Source of the DNA: Candidatus Poribacteria bacterium
GTDB lineage: Bacteria > Poribacteria > WGA-4E > JAJDTR01
Assembly: GCA_022827055.1 (NCBI GenBank)
Contig: JAJDTR010000023.1
Span: 1-52,882 of the forward strand
Reading direction: 5' to 3'
DNA length: 52,882 bases
The position numbers were made by a program, and so were the translations under genes. The notes beneath the pieces were generated by a model that was given only the letters and a program-made list of their open reading frames with translations, was not told where the DNA came from and did not search any database. Shown here piece after piece: positions 8,914 through 16,738 of this stretch; the first letter of the stretch is position 1, and each line of letters opens with the position of its first letter.

Positions 8914-10811
8914 TAAAGGAACCAAGGTTTGAGAATGTCAACATTAACGTCCGGTAGCCCGTGATTCTCAAACTCCTTTAAGTATTTAGCGATAAGCTGT
9001 GCGTAGTAAACTGAGACTGGTAGAGATTTCGCATTGAACCCGCGCCAGTTTGCGCCTGATAGATTTATAGCGTCTTGCAGATATGCCTGTTTCTGGTCGG
9101 GAGTTAACTCCTCAAGAGGATACGTGAATTCCACATGCAACGGGCCCCCAACCGTCTTGGGAAGCGTAGATCGTCCGAACTGCAGCCCTTCAAACCAGAC
9201 TAGGAACTCGTTGCGTGATAAAGGAATTACGGAACTTTCGTAGGGTACAAGGCTGTTATGATCTACGGCAAAGCCGAAGAATTTATTGCTGTCGTTGAAT
9301 TTTATTGAGATAAATTCCCCGTGCTGACCCAGTTGAATTTGTTGTTCCTTAAGTACACCAGCTATACTCCTGAGTTCGCGGCGGCTGATTTTAAAAGTGC
9401 TGTGGACCACAAAGTTTGCAAATTGGGGTGAATAGTGGTTGATAATCTCCCTAAGTTTGGTGGAGAATTTTTGAAGGTAGTCATCTTCGTTGTGGGAATC
9501 GGCAAGAACCTGGATATCTTCAAAGACACCACTGGAATCAGTGAGGACAGAATAGGCAAAATAGCGCTCAATTTGTCTCTCAATCCTGCGGTGGGCCTGC
9601 CCAATACCCACAATCATGCAGCGCTCGGTTTGAGGTTGGACCTTCCAAGGAGTTCCGCCTAGCTTTGCAAATATCTGAAGTCCGATACTCGCCGTTGCCC
9701 ACTTGAGCGCCTCCTTGTTGGATACTGTCTTAATGGATACAACCTGAATCGGCATACCCTTTGAAAGAAAGGCATGCTTCAGTGTCCAATATTCCGCGTT
9801 TTGCTCTGGAACATCGTGCCTGCTAAAGGGAGTAAGCACTATAGGAACAACATTTTTGTCGCCCGCATCTGTTACTACTCTATCTCGAATTTGATTAATC
9901 GCATTGGGGCTGAAGTCGGTCAGTGGAGCACCGTTGACATTTTCGTCCGAGATTGAAAGGCGAAACATTTCCTCCATACCGAGAAAGGTACGGAAAGTAT
10001 CTCCACGTAGTGCACGAAACAGGTCATGTGCTAGAGGCCGATCTTCATCCCTGTAAAGGAAGTACAAGTGGGCTTCTTCTGGCTGTTTTAACGGCCCAGA
10101 ATTCTTGACCCCCATGAATTGAGAACGAGATTCTCTTCCTGAAGCGACTATGTAAGTTTTGGGATTCAGGGTTTCTTCGGCTATTGCTAAGAGTTTCGAT
10201 TCAACCGGCAGTATTTGACCACCCGGTATGGTGATCGGAAAGATTTCATTATGAAACTTTTGAAAATATGTTGTTAGATATGAGTACCGGTCTGCATAGT
10301 GATCTAGATTTGGCTGGCCGTCCTCGTCGAACGCGAGACTGAGTTCCAATGCACGTCGCGTACCTCGAAACTCGGGAATGGGATGAAATCGAAAGTTGGC
10401 CAAGATACCAAATTTCCGACGTGAACTCAGAAGATAAGGTTCTAACGAGATTACTTGAACACCTTCAGGGTATGAGTTCATCACAATTTCCACACGTCTG
10501 CGAAAGCCTCCGACGACGCAGAATTGGTCGGCGCGAAGATTGGCAGTGCAACTTTGCACTAGGGCGTATCTTATAGCATCGATGGTGAGGTAGAAATTGT
10601 CAAATGGCTCATACACTTCCTCCGTTCCGCCCCCTGGTTGTTGGAAAAGCGTCCAATAGAGGTCTCTGATACCATTTATCTCAAGGTGCCGATAGACCGC
10701 TTTTTCATTTCCAATCGAAGGACGATCACCCTTCTCATACGGCAAGCGATAAAACGTGATTCTAAATTCATCTGTCGCTAGTGGAAAGAAGTTTAGCGCG
10801 ATTCCGGGCAT
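8913..10811 (-). CDS. Catalytically inactive prokaryotic Argonaute
   Basis: The 632-residue product ends in MID and PIWI domains. MID shows YWTLKHAFLSKGMPIQVV (341-358), giving the Tyr341/Lys345/Gln356 pattern that holds a guide 5' phosphate. Then come KLGGTPWKV (383-391), a PIWI hallmark, and NWRGFNAKSLPVSVYYAQLI (588-607), the usual PIWI end. The catalytic tetrad is missing: the first Asp site reads VGIGQAH (401-407), the third VVHSTFK (468-474) and the last is Asn588 or nearby. It should therefore bind guide and target without cutting. About 310 residues precede MID, more than in short pAgos, and could contain N and a reduced PAZ region. This fits the long-B group known to work with separate toxic effectors, here the coupled SIR2 gene. 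An AGGA site precedes the ATG. Confidence 0.87.
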   Translation of the reverse strand: MPGIALNFFPLATDEFRITFYRLPYEKGDRPSIGNEKAVYRHLEINGIRDLYWTLFQQPGGGTEEVYEPFDNFYLTIDAIRYALVQSCTANLRADQFCVVGGFRRRVEIVMNSYPEGVQVISLEPYLLSSRRKFGILANFRFHPIPEFRGTRRALELSLAFDEDGQPNLDHYADRYSYLTTYFQKFHNEIFPITIPGGQILPVESKLLAIAEETLNPKTYIVASGRESRSQFMGVKNSGPLKQPEEAHLYFLYRDEDRPLAHDLFRALRGDTFRTFLGMEEMFRLSISDENVNGAPLTDFSPNAINQIRDRVVTDAGDKNVVPIVLTPFSRHDVPEQNAEYWTLKHAFLSKGMPIQVVSIKTVSNKEALKWATASIGLQIFAKLGGTPWKVQPQTERCMIVGIGQAHRRIERQIERYFAYSVLTDSSGVFEDIQVLADSHNEDDYLQKFSTKLREIINHYSPQFANFVVHSTFKISRRELRSIAGVLKEQQIQLGQHGEFISIKFNDSNKFFGFAVDHNSLVPYESSVIPLSRNEFLVWFEGLQFGRSTLPKTVGGPLHVEFTYPLEELTPDQKQAYLQDAINLSGANWRGFNAKSLPVSVYYAQLIAKYLKEFENHGLPDVNVDILKPWFL

Positions 10812-10829
10812 TGAGTTATTCCTAGGTGT

Positions 10830-10847
10830 ATTTTCAGTACTGAAAAT
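10830..10847. promoter_or_regulatory. Palindrome upstream of Argonaute gene
   Basis: ATTTTCAGTACTGAAAAT is an 18-bp perfect palindrome 18 bases before the Argonaute start. A second perfect palindrome, GTCAAATTTGAC, lies at 10862-10873 and overlaps a TTGAC sequence on the minus strand. These could be operator sites for the Argonaute/SIR2 operon; no matching regulator gene is adjacent. Confidence 0.5.
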
Positions 10848-10937
10848 TTCTCTGCATGATCGTCAAATTTGACCTTGCATGTTTCCTTCATTAGCGCCTG
10901 AAAGTCGGAATGTTCTCGTGCACAGTCAACGGTTAAG

Positions 10938-11459
10938 TCATTTCAAAGTTGACGACGGATTAATTCGCCGGGCGATGTTCAACGTCACATCCTCCGGCGT
11001 TCCCATATCAACAATATGCAAGATAACTTGAGTTTCATTGATCCGCCGCTGCATTCGCCGTGGCAGGGCGCTATACCTCTTCCCATTTAGTTGGGCGAAA
11101 TATTCGAGTCGGTCTAAGGGAAAATCGCCCGTTACGTAGTTGTATATTGCCGACAGACGCCGCACACCGTCAATCACCGACCAGTTATTATTCTCATCTT
11201 CAGCCACGTAAAACACGGAGATGGGGATTCGCAGGAGCAAAGATTCTATTAGGCAGGATTGGTGTTCTGACCGCCATGCAGCAGATTGCCCAACCGTGGA
11301 TGTCCAGTAGATTTTACCATTCCTGATTTGCAGGACTAGCTGCTCCACGGTGGCATTGGTTGTGCCAATTCTTACGTCCGCAGGATTGAATGAACATCCA
11401 ACCGCGTCAGTACCGTCGATTTTCTGCTTGAAGGTGTTAGTACATTTTTCTTCAGCCAT
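10938..11459 (-). pseudogene. DUF262 (GmrSD-like) N-terminal fragment
   Basis: This 173-residue reading frame matches the start of DUF262 proteins, the ParB-like nucleotidase/nuclease family including the GmrS half of modification-dependent restriction enzymes. Visible are the W..EHQSCLIESLLLRIPISVFYVAEDE block (about 62-90) and the VIDGVRRLSAIYNYVTGDF motif (94-112), where DG.RR corresponds to the family's DGQQR. It stops at ARRINPSS, just where a normal protein continues through FxRINTGG, so hundreds of residues are missing. The remaining 126 bases before the Argonaute gene do not resume the family. It is either a truncated remnant or a stand-alone short variant co-transcribed with Argonaute; decay seems more likely. 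Confidence 0.7.
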
Positions 11460-11556
11460 TTTGAAAGCTGCTATTCAATCAAAATCCTTGGACTTCCTTA
11501 TCACGACGATAGCGAATAGCGCAAAACGGTGGGCAGTGCCCACCCTACAACAAGCC

Positions 11557-11990
11557 TTAGGCGAGAGCGGGGAAGTGAACTCGGCACAGAGTCTTGAGCC
11601 GCACAGCAGGCAGTTTCTTCAGTTGCTGGTTAAGCGGATCGATTTCAATACCGAGGGATTCCAACGCCGTGACGCCGAGAAGCGGCTCCGCCTTTTCGTC
11701 TCCGAAAAGTACGGTGCTCCCAACAATTTCTCCCATCAGTTCGATTCGCGCGACGGCAATATCCATCTGTATTTCACTACCATCCGCCAGTACATAGGTT
11801 CGCTGGGCTTCAGGGCGAACGCCGATGGCTTCCAAGTGTTGCTGTCAGTGGCGCCCGTATCGACCAAGAACTGTCCTTCCCAGCGCCTGTTTCGATCGGC
11901 TGGATTGCTGACAATCACGTTTACTATTTCCGTTTCGATTTCAATCCGTGCTTGAACCACGACCCGAAATTGTGGAGAATGTGTTTCCAT
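11557..11990 (-). pseudogene. Frameshifted retropepsin-like aspartic protease
   Basis: Two overlapping reading frames together describe a clan AA aspartic protease of about 130 residues. The first (from 11990) contains VNVIVSNPADRNRRWEGQ then FLVDTGATDS, carrying the DTGA catalytic motif. The second supplies HLEAIGVRPEAQRTYVLADG and then EPLLGVTALESLGIEIDPLN. The join lies near 11850: about a dozen bases plus a frame change are missing between GATDS and HLEAIG, where family members usually have a short VPR-type link. As written no active protein can be made. Such small retropepsins are often found as accessory genes of unknown role. A palindrome GGTGGGCAGTGCCCACC (11529-11545) follows. Confidence 0.72.
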
Positions 11991-12023
11991 CGTATCGGTC
12001 TTATTATACCATTTCTCTTTCGA

Positions 12024-13007
12024 TCAGTCCACGCGGTACAATGGTTCCAATCCAGCCGCCACCCGATCCACATTCTCAGCCGACGCCTGTGCCCGTCTGC
12101 GCGACGTGCCGTCGGTTGTACCGGAGGTATGGGGCGTCGCAATCACATTTGGCAAGCTGAAAAGCGGCGATGTCACATCGGGCGGCTCCCGGCCGAAGGC
12201 GTCTAACCCGGCTCCGCCGATCCGCCCCTCCACCAATGCCGCCTCCAGCGCGGCTTCGTCCACCAAAGCCCCGCGGGCAACGTTAATCAAGAACGCCGTC
12301 GGCTTCATTAGGCGCAAGCGGAGAGAATCGATAGTGTGCCGCGTCTTATCGTTTAGGTGCAGATGCAGGGACACGACATCGGACTCCGCGAGCACTTTAT
12401 CCAAATCCGCCGATTTCCCGGCAAATTCCACGCCGAACTCGCGCATTTCATCCGCTCCGACATCGCGGATATCGATCGCCGAGATCCGCATCCCGAACGG
12501 CATCGCGCGACGCGCCAACTCCGTCCCGCTAGCGCCGAAACCGACGATCCCCAATCTCAACCCCTCAAGCTCACGTCCCATGGGCACATACATCTCACCG
12601 GCTTTGAGATTTTCCTGCGTAACAGGATACTTCCGCGCGAGCATCAGGATGAACATCATGGCGCATTCCGCCAGAGCGACGGCGCTGTAAAGTCCGGGAG
12701 TGTTCGCCACGGGAATCTTCTTGGCTATCCAGTAATCCAATTCGAAATGGTCGATCCCCGTGCCCAGAATCTGCCATAGACGCACCTTCTCCGCGGCTAT
12801 GTCAGCCATCTCTCTAGTGCCGGCGGAACCGCCTTGGTCAATCACCACTTCAACCCCTTCGAACTGCGGGGCGAGGGGCTGGCTATAATCCAAGATACGC
12901 AGATTGTGGGTGTCGCCCACCGCAGCCACCACGTCCTCCCCCCACGGTTTAAACATTGAGGGACCGAGGGGATGGGGCAAAAACAGTACTGTCAGTTTTT
13001 TGGGCAT
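12024..13007 (-). CDS. D-2-hydroxyacid dehydrogenase family protein
   Basis: A 327-residue NAD(P)-dependent dehydrogenase of the formate/glycerate dehydrogenase family. The dinucleotide fold is marked by GIVGFGASG (153-161). The catalytic triad is Arg245 in NVARGALVDE, Glu274 in AFGREPP and His293 in ATPHTSG, all at family-standard spacing. It would reduce a 2-keto acid or oxidise the 2-hydroxy acid in the cytosol; glycerate or phosphoglycerate-type substrates are possible but not provable. The start MPKKLTVLFLPHPLGPSMFK is preceded by a GGAGGTAGC sequence. It lies upstream of the aspartic protease remnant and downstream of an SDR gene on the same strand, with a repeat-rich gap between. Confidence 0.93.
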   Translation of the reverse strand: MPKKLTVLFLPHPLGPSMFKPWGEDVVAAVGDTHNLRILDYSQPLAPQFEGVEVVIDQGGSAGTREMADIAAEKVRLWQILGTGIDHFELDYWIAKKIPVANTPGLYSAVALAECAMMFILMLARKYPVTQENLKAGEMYVPMGRELEGLRLGIVGFGASGTELARRAMPFGMRISAIDIRDVGADEMREFGVEFAGKSADLDKVLAESDVVSLHLHLNDKTRHTIDSLRLRLMKPTAFLINVARGALVDEAALEAALVEGRIGGAGLDAFGREPPDVTSPLFSLPNVIATPHTSGTTDGTSRRRAQASAENVDRVAAGLEPLYRVD

Positions 13008-13052
13008 CGCTACCTCCGTCGATCATGGAACGCACGGAATTGTCCGCCGGCA

Positions 13053-13176
13053 GTTATAGTCATTTACATTCATTTTTACACACATAGGACCTACGCGGCA
13101 ATGGGAGGGTCGTTTCCGTAGGCAGGGCATCTTGCCCAGCCACGCATAGGCAGTCGCGACCGGGAGGTCGCTCCTA
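13053..13176. repeat. Cluster of intergenic palindromic repeats
   Basis: Three repeat types occur together: an ATAGTCATTTACATTCATTT segment also seen at 19752 and, inverted and degenerate, near 22685; a GTAGGCAGGGCATCTTGCCC palindrome (13118-13137); and a GTCGCGACCGGGAGGTCGCT element (13152-13171) followed by CCTAC and related to 22175-22199. Confidence 0.6.
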
Positions 13177-13186
13177 CTCAGAGGAG

Positions 13187-13933
13187 TTACTTCGTGGTGT
13201 AACCGCCGTCAACGACCATCGCGGAACCGGTCACGTACGACGATTCGTCGCTTGCCAAGAACAGCGCAGCATTGGCGACTTCACTTGGCTCGGCGAAACG
13301 TTCCAACAAGCTTGTCTTTCGATACGGCGCGATGTGTTCCTCGGGGACGCTTGCCACCAGCGGCGTATTCATCACTCCGGGGCAGATGGCGTTGGCTCGG
13401 ATATTCTCTAGCGCGTGATCGTACGCCATGCATTTCACAAGCCCGATGATACCGTGCTTGGAGGCGTTGTAAGCGGCTTGATTCAACTGGCCGATCAAAC
13501 CCGAGATTGACGAGATGCAGATAATGTTCCCGCCGCCTTGCCGGCGCATCTGCGGTATGGCAGCCTTTGAGCAGAGAAAAACCCCCTTTAGATTCACTCC
13601 CAGAATACGATCCCACTCCTCCTCGGTCGTGTTTGCGACGGTCCTATCGACGTGGACTCCCGCATTGTTGACCAAGACATCAACACGGCCGTAGGCATCG
13701 ACAGCAGCATCAATCAAACGGGCAGCGTCGTCCGGGTTCGAGACATCGCCGTGCACGAAAATGGCCTCGCCACCTTGCTCTTGGATCTGCTCCGCCGTTT
13801 CTCGTCCGGCTGGCTCGTCAATGTCAAACACGACGATCTTGGCGCCCTCGCGGCTGAACAGCAGTGCCATCGCTTCACCCAGCCCCTTGCCTGATCCCGT
13901 GATAACGGCAATCTTGTCTTTCAATCGTCCCAT
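13187..13933 (-). CDS. SDR-family oxidoreductase
   Basis: A 248-residue classical short-chain dehydrogenase. It has the cofactor loop GSGKGLG (13-19), NNAG (89-92), ISSISG with the catalytic Ser (about 140-145) and YNASK with Tyr155 and Lys159. The acidic VFDIDEPAG after beta 2 favours NAD(H) over NADP(H). The C-terminal ASDESSYVTGSAMVVDGGYT is typical of FabG-like enzymes. The substrate is not predictable; sugar, polyol or 3-hydroxyacid oxidation are common for this group. A TTG two codons upstream (13939) is in frame, but the ATG at 13933 has AAGGAG ten bases before it and aligns with family starts. Confidence 0.93.
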   Translation of the reverse strand: MGRLKDKIAVITGSGKGLGEAMALLFSREGAKIVVFDIDEPAGRETAEQIQEQGGEAIFVHGDVSNPDDAARLIDAAVDAYGRVDVLVNNAGVHVDRTVANTTEEEWDRILGVNLKGVFLCSKAAIPQMRRQGGGNIICISSISGLIGQLNQAAYNASKHGIIGLVKCMAYDHALENIRANAICPGVMNTPLVASVPEEHIAPYRKTSLLERFAEPSEVANAALFLASDESSYVTGSAMVVDGGYTTK

Positions 13934-14152
13934 TAGCAACTATCTCCTTCATGTGGTAGTGATGTTGTTGAGGTTTTCCTCGGCTGCGTTAACCTTTCGC
14001 TTGCGTGCGGTAAAGTGGGGGTCCGCTATCTTCGGGCGTAGGTCTGTTTTTACACTTGTGAGGTTCTCACTCGAATCTTCCATTTTATGATTCAAGATTA
14101 CTCAAAGAGGACGACGGTAGGGAACGCAGATCTGCGTTCCCTACAAAACCAT

Positions 14153-14388
14153 GTAGGTTGGGTTGAGCGGAAGAAACCAAAAACCTCCAACTTTACACGT
14201 CGAGTTTGGTCATCAATTCCGCTTGAAATCTCACAAGTCTAGTGAAACCCAACAGCCAAGTGTACCGATCCGCGTGTTTCGAAGTGTTGGGTTTCGCTAA
14301 GATTTCGGAGACGAGGAACCTCATCGGTACACGAAGGTTTCCAGCCTAGGAACATGTGATTTTTCAGGTCTCGCTCAACCCAACCTAC
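14153..14388. repeat. Nested inverted-repeat element, copy 1
   Basis: GTAGGTTGGGTTGAGCG (14153-14169) is exactly inverted at 14372-14388. Inside, GAAACCCAACA is inverted as TGTTGGGTTTC around the centre, giving a nested, MITE-like 236-bp structure. No transposase is encoded. Confidence 0.75.
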
Positions 14389-14488
14389 GCGCTGTGAGGA
14401 TTTCACTCCCATCTTAGATTTTGTGATTTAAGGTTATTCAATGAGGACGACGGTGAGGAACGCAGATCTGCGTTCCCTACAAAATCGT

Positions 14489-14724
14489 GTAGGTTTGGTT
14501 GAGCGGAATCAACGGAAACCCACCAACATTATACTTCAATTTTGGTCATCAATTCCGCTTGAAATCTCATAGGTCTAGTGAAACCCAACATCCGAGTGTA
14601 CCAATCCGTGTGTTGTGAAGTGTTGGGTTTCGCTAAGATTTCGGAGACGAGGAACCTCGTCGGTACACGAAGGTTTCCAGCCTAGGAACATGTGATTCTT
14701 CAAATCTCGCTCAACCCAACCTAC
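14489..14724. repeat. Nested inverted-repeat element, copy 2
   Basis: Same 236-bp structure as 14153-14388. The left end reads GTAGGTTTGGTTGAGCG (one change) and the right end CGCTCAACCCAACCTAC is unchanged. Confidence 0.75.
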
Positions 14725-14746
14725 GCACTATGAGGAATAACTCGGT

Positions 14747-15124
14747 TTATGCCGTGGAGTGCAATCCCAACCGATTGCCTTCGGAATCCTCGAAGTAGGC
14801 GTAGAAGCCGTACTCGCCAATGCTTGTCTTAGGGGTAAGGGTTTTTCCGCCGTTGGCGTTGACCTTTGCCAGCGTTCCGTCAATGTCCGGTGCGGTGAAA
14901 TAGATTAGGATGCCCTCGTGTGATGGCGTAAGAGCCTCGGACTTGATGAGCGTCCCGGAGGCGCCGATCCCATCCTCGACCGAGGGAAACCATGCCATTT
15001 CCACTTGCTCCACCGTGGCGGGAGTAAGTTCGACTTCAAACACGGCTTCATAGAATTTCTTAGCTCTGTTCATGTCAGTTGTCGGTATTTCGAACCAACC
15101 GACCGGGTTGTAATCTTTAGCCAC
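14747..15124 (-). CDS. VOC-fold protein
   Basis: A 125-residue VOC protein of the PhnB/YdcJ-like 'predicted enzyme' branch. It begins DYNPVGWFEIPTTDMNRAKK and continues FYEAVFEVEL, the characteristic beta-alpha-beta with acidic residues that bind metal in active relatives, and ends TSIGEYGFYAYFEDSEGNRLGLHS. Strand pairing over two halves is complete, so the protein is full length. Such proteins lacking genomic context cannot be assigned a substrate. It heads the run of small VOC, YciI and SRPBCC genes on the minus strand that continues to 19727. Confidence 0.87.
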   Translation of the reverse strand: MAKDYNPVGWFEIPTTDMNRAKKFYEAVFEVELTPATVEQVEMAWFPSVEDGIGASGTLIKSEALTPSHEGILIYFTAPDIDGTLAKVNANGGKTLTPKTSIGEYGFYAYFEDSEGNRLGLHSTA

Positions 15125-15244
15125 GCTAACTTTCCTTTCGTCGGAGGATGGTAGTTTGGAATCGCACCGTTGCTAACGATTTCAATTATACTACTAATGA
15201 AGAGACCAATAGCGGCCATTGACCTTAACATCAAATTTTGGTGG

Positions 15245-15262
15245 GCGGGGTACTTGCCCCGC
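15245..15262. repeat. GCGGGG...CCCCGC palindrome
   Basis: GCGGGG (15245-15250) and CCCCGC (15257-15262) form a short palindrome of the same family as 17784-17805 and 48477-48495. Confidence 0.55.
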
Positions 15263-15320
15263 ATAGGTAAGATTTGATTGATGCGCTCAATGCGCCGCAA
15301 ACATAAAGCAAGGTTAAAGG

Positions 15321-15719
15321 TCACTCATCGCCTTGGCTCATGTGGAACAGTTGCCACACGTGTCCATCGGGGTCCTCGAACGTCCTGCAGTACATCCACG
15401 GTTGATCCTCGGTTGGCACCGGTTCGCTGCTGCCCGCATTGAGCGCCTTGTCCACTATCGCATCCACTTCCTCTCGGCTGTCGGCGGATAACGCGACGAC
15501 GACCTCAGTGGTCTTTGTCGCGTCGGCAATCTCCTTATTGGTAGACATTTGGAAAAACGACTCGGTCATAAGCATGGAATAGCTTCCTTCGGAAATGACC
15601 AAGCAGGCGCAATTCTCGCCGGTGAAGTCTTCATTAAATTCAAAACCCAGTTGGGAATAAAATTCCTTAGATTTGTCGAGGTCTTTGACGGGTAGGTTGG
15701 TAAAGGTTAATCGACTCAT
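15321..15719 (-). CDS. VOC-fold protein (glyoxalase-like)
   Basis: A 132-residue VOC protein beginning MSRLTFTNLPVKDLDKSKEF and continuing YSQLGFEFNEDF. It ends QPWMYCRTFEDPDGHVWQLF, where DPDGHxWxL is the signature of lactoylglutathione-lyase-like and bleomycin-resistance relatives. No function can be assigned. It ends the group formed with the tandem-SRPBCC gene: only 8 bases separate its start from that stop, so the two are probably co-translated, an association common in VOC/AHSA1 clusters. Confidence 0.88.
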   Translation of the reverse strand: MSRLTFTNLPVKDLDKSKEFYSQLGFEFNEDFTGENCACLVISEGSYSMLMTESFFQMSTNKEIADATKTTEVVVALSADSREEVDAIVDKALNAGSSEPVPTEDQPWMYCRTFEDPDGHVWQLFHMSQGDE

Positions 15720-15727
15720 AGTATCTC

Positions 15728-16630
15728 CTATTTTTCGGATAGTTCTTTAACTGCCTTTAGCGCTTTAGGCCATACGCCTTCAAAGTAGGTTTCGTACGAG
15801 GAAGGTATATCTATGTCAACGGTTAGTTCGGTACTCTCCTCCACTTCGGTGAGGGTGTAATTTTCATAGGCTGGCGTCCACTTTTTCACCTCATCACTCT
15901 CCGTGTCGTCTACGCCCTTGAGTACATGACCGAGGTGCTTGATTGACAGAAACTCATGCTCTCGGTTTTCGGCAATAACTCCCACCATTCCGTCCTTTTC
16001 CGGCGTAAGAAAACGGATGGTGCTGCCGACGTTCCAGTCGCCCTCGAAGTGGGTGCCTTCAGCGAAGACGGTCGTCCACTGTCTGTAGGTCTCATCGTCA
16101 AACAGGACGCGCCACACGCTGGATCGCGGCGCCGCAATCGTGACTGAATAGCTAAATCTCTTCATTTGAGAGTTAGTGCCCACATTGCCGCCTATTTTCT
16201 CCGCTAGTTGCTTGAGTGCCTCCAGTGCTTTGGGCCATACATCTTCCAAGTAGTCCTGGTACGCCGAGGGTACTTCGGCATCAAGAGTTAGCTCGGTGCC
16301 GCCATCAACCGCGGTGAGTGTGTAATTCTCATAAGCTCGCGACCAAGCCTTTGCGTCGTCACTTTCGAAATTGTCGACACCGTCGATAATGCAGCCGCGG
16401 TGCTCGACTGATAAATACTCGTTCTTTCGATTTTCCGCGACCATCCCCACCAATCCTTGCTTTTCTGGCGTGAGGAAGCGGATGGTGCTGCCCACACTCC
16501 AGTCACCCTCAAAGTACGAGCCTTGAGAAAAGACGCTGCTCCACTGTCTGTACGCCTCATCGTCTAGCAGGACGTGCCACACGGCCGATCGTGGCGCTGA
16601 AATCGTGATGGAATAGTGAAATCTCTTCAT
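15728..16630 (-). CDS. Tandem SRPBCC (START-like) domain protein
   Basis: A 300-residue protein made of two copies of a roughly 150-residue SRPBCC domain joined head to tail. Copy 1 starts MKRFHYSITISAPRSAVWHV and copy 2 (about residue 155) MKRFSYSVTIAAPRSSVWRV. Each carries WSVGSTIRFLTPEK or WNVGSTIRFLTPEK, AYENYTLT, and a closing VWPKAL motif. Two such domains would form a pair of hydrophobic pockets. The internal Met at the start of copy 2 shows that a whole gene was duplicated in frame and fused. A TTG 7 codons upstream is open, but the ATG at 16630 matches the second copy's start. It probably forms an operon with the VOC gene just downstream. Ligand unknown. Confidence 0.85.
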   Translation of the reverse strand: MKRFHYSITISAPRSAVWHVLLDDEAYRQWSSVFSQGSYFEGDWSVGSTIRFLTPEKQGLVGMVAENRKNEYLSVEHRGCIIDGVDNFESDDAKAWSRAYENYTLTAVDGGTELTLDAEVPSAYQDYLEDVWPKALEALKQLAEKIGGNVGTNSQMKRFSYSVTIAAPRSSVWRVLFDDETYRQWTTVFAEGTHFEGDWNVGSTIRFLTPEKDGMVGVIAENREHEFLSIKHLGHVLKGVDDTESDEVKKWTPAYENYTLTEVEESTELTVDIDIPSSYETYFEGVWPKALKAVKELSEK

Positions 16631-16738
16631 ATTTGGAGTTCTCTTTTTCAAGAATACGGTTTAGGGCGATTAAGGCGCACGGCCGCGATTCGGATAATGG
16701 ACATCATACCTCATTCTCGCCTGAATCCCGATTGTCGG

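Larger units (their letters stand above)
14078..14737. repeat. Tandem duplication of a 336-bp non-coding unit
   Basis: The sequence from about 14078 to 14400 is repeated, with few differences, from about 14409 to 14737 (offset 336). Each unit begins with an A/T-rich lead, then a palindrome starting GTAGGGAACGCAGA (perfect over 28 bases at 14117-14144, one end mutated at 14453-14480), then the inverted-repeat element listed separately. No protein-coding frame spans it. Confidence 0.85.

Noticed and set aside
10811..10937. Short open frame of 32 codons before Argonaute
   Set aside because: MKETCKVKFDDHAEKF... overlaps the pAgo start but has no ribosome site or visible relatives. The two palindromes inside it fit a regulatory region better.
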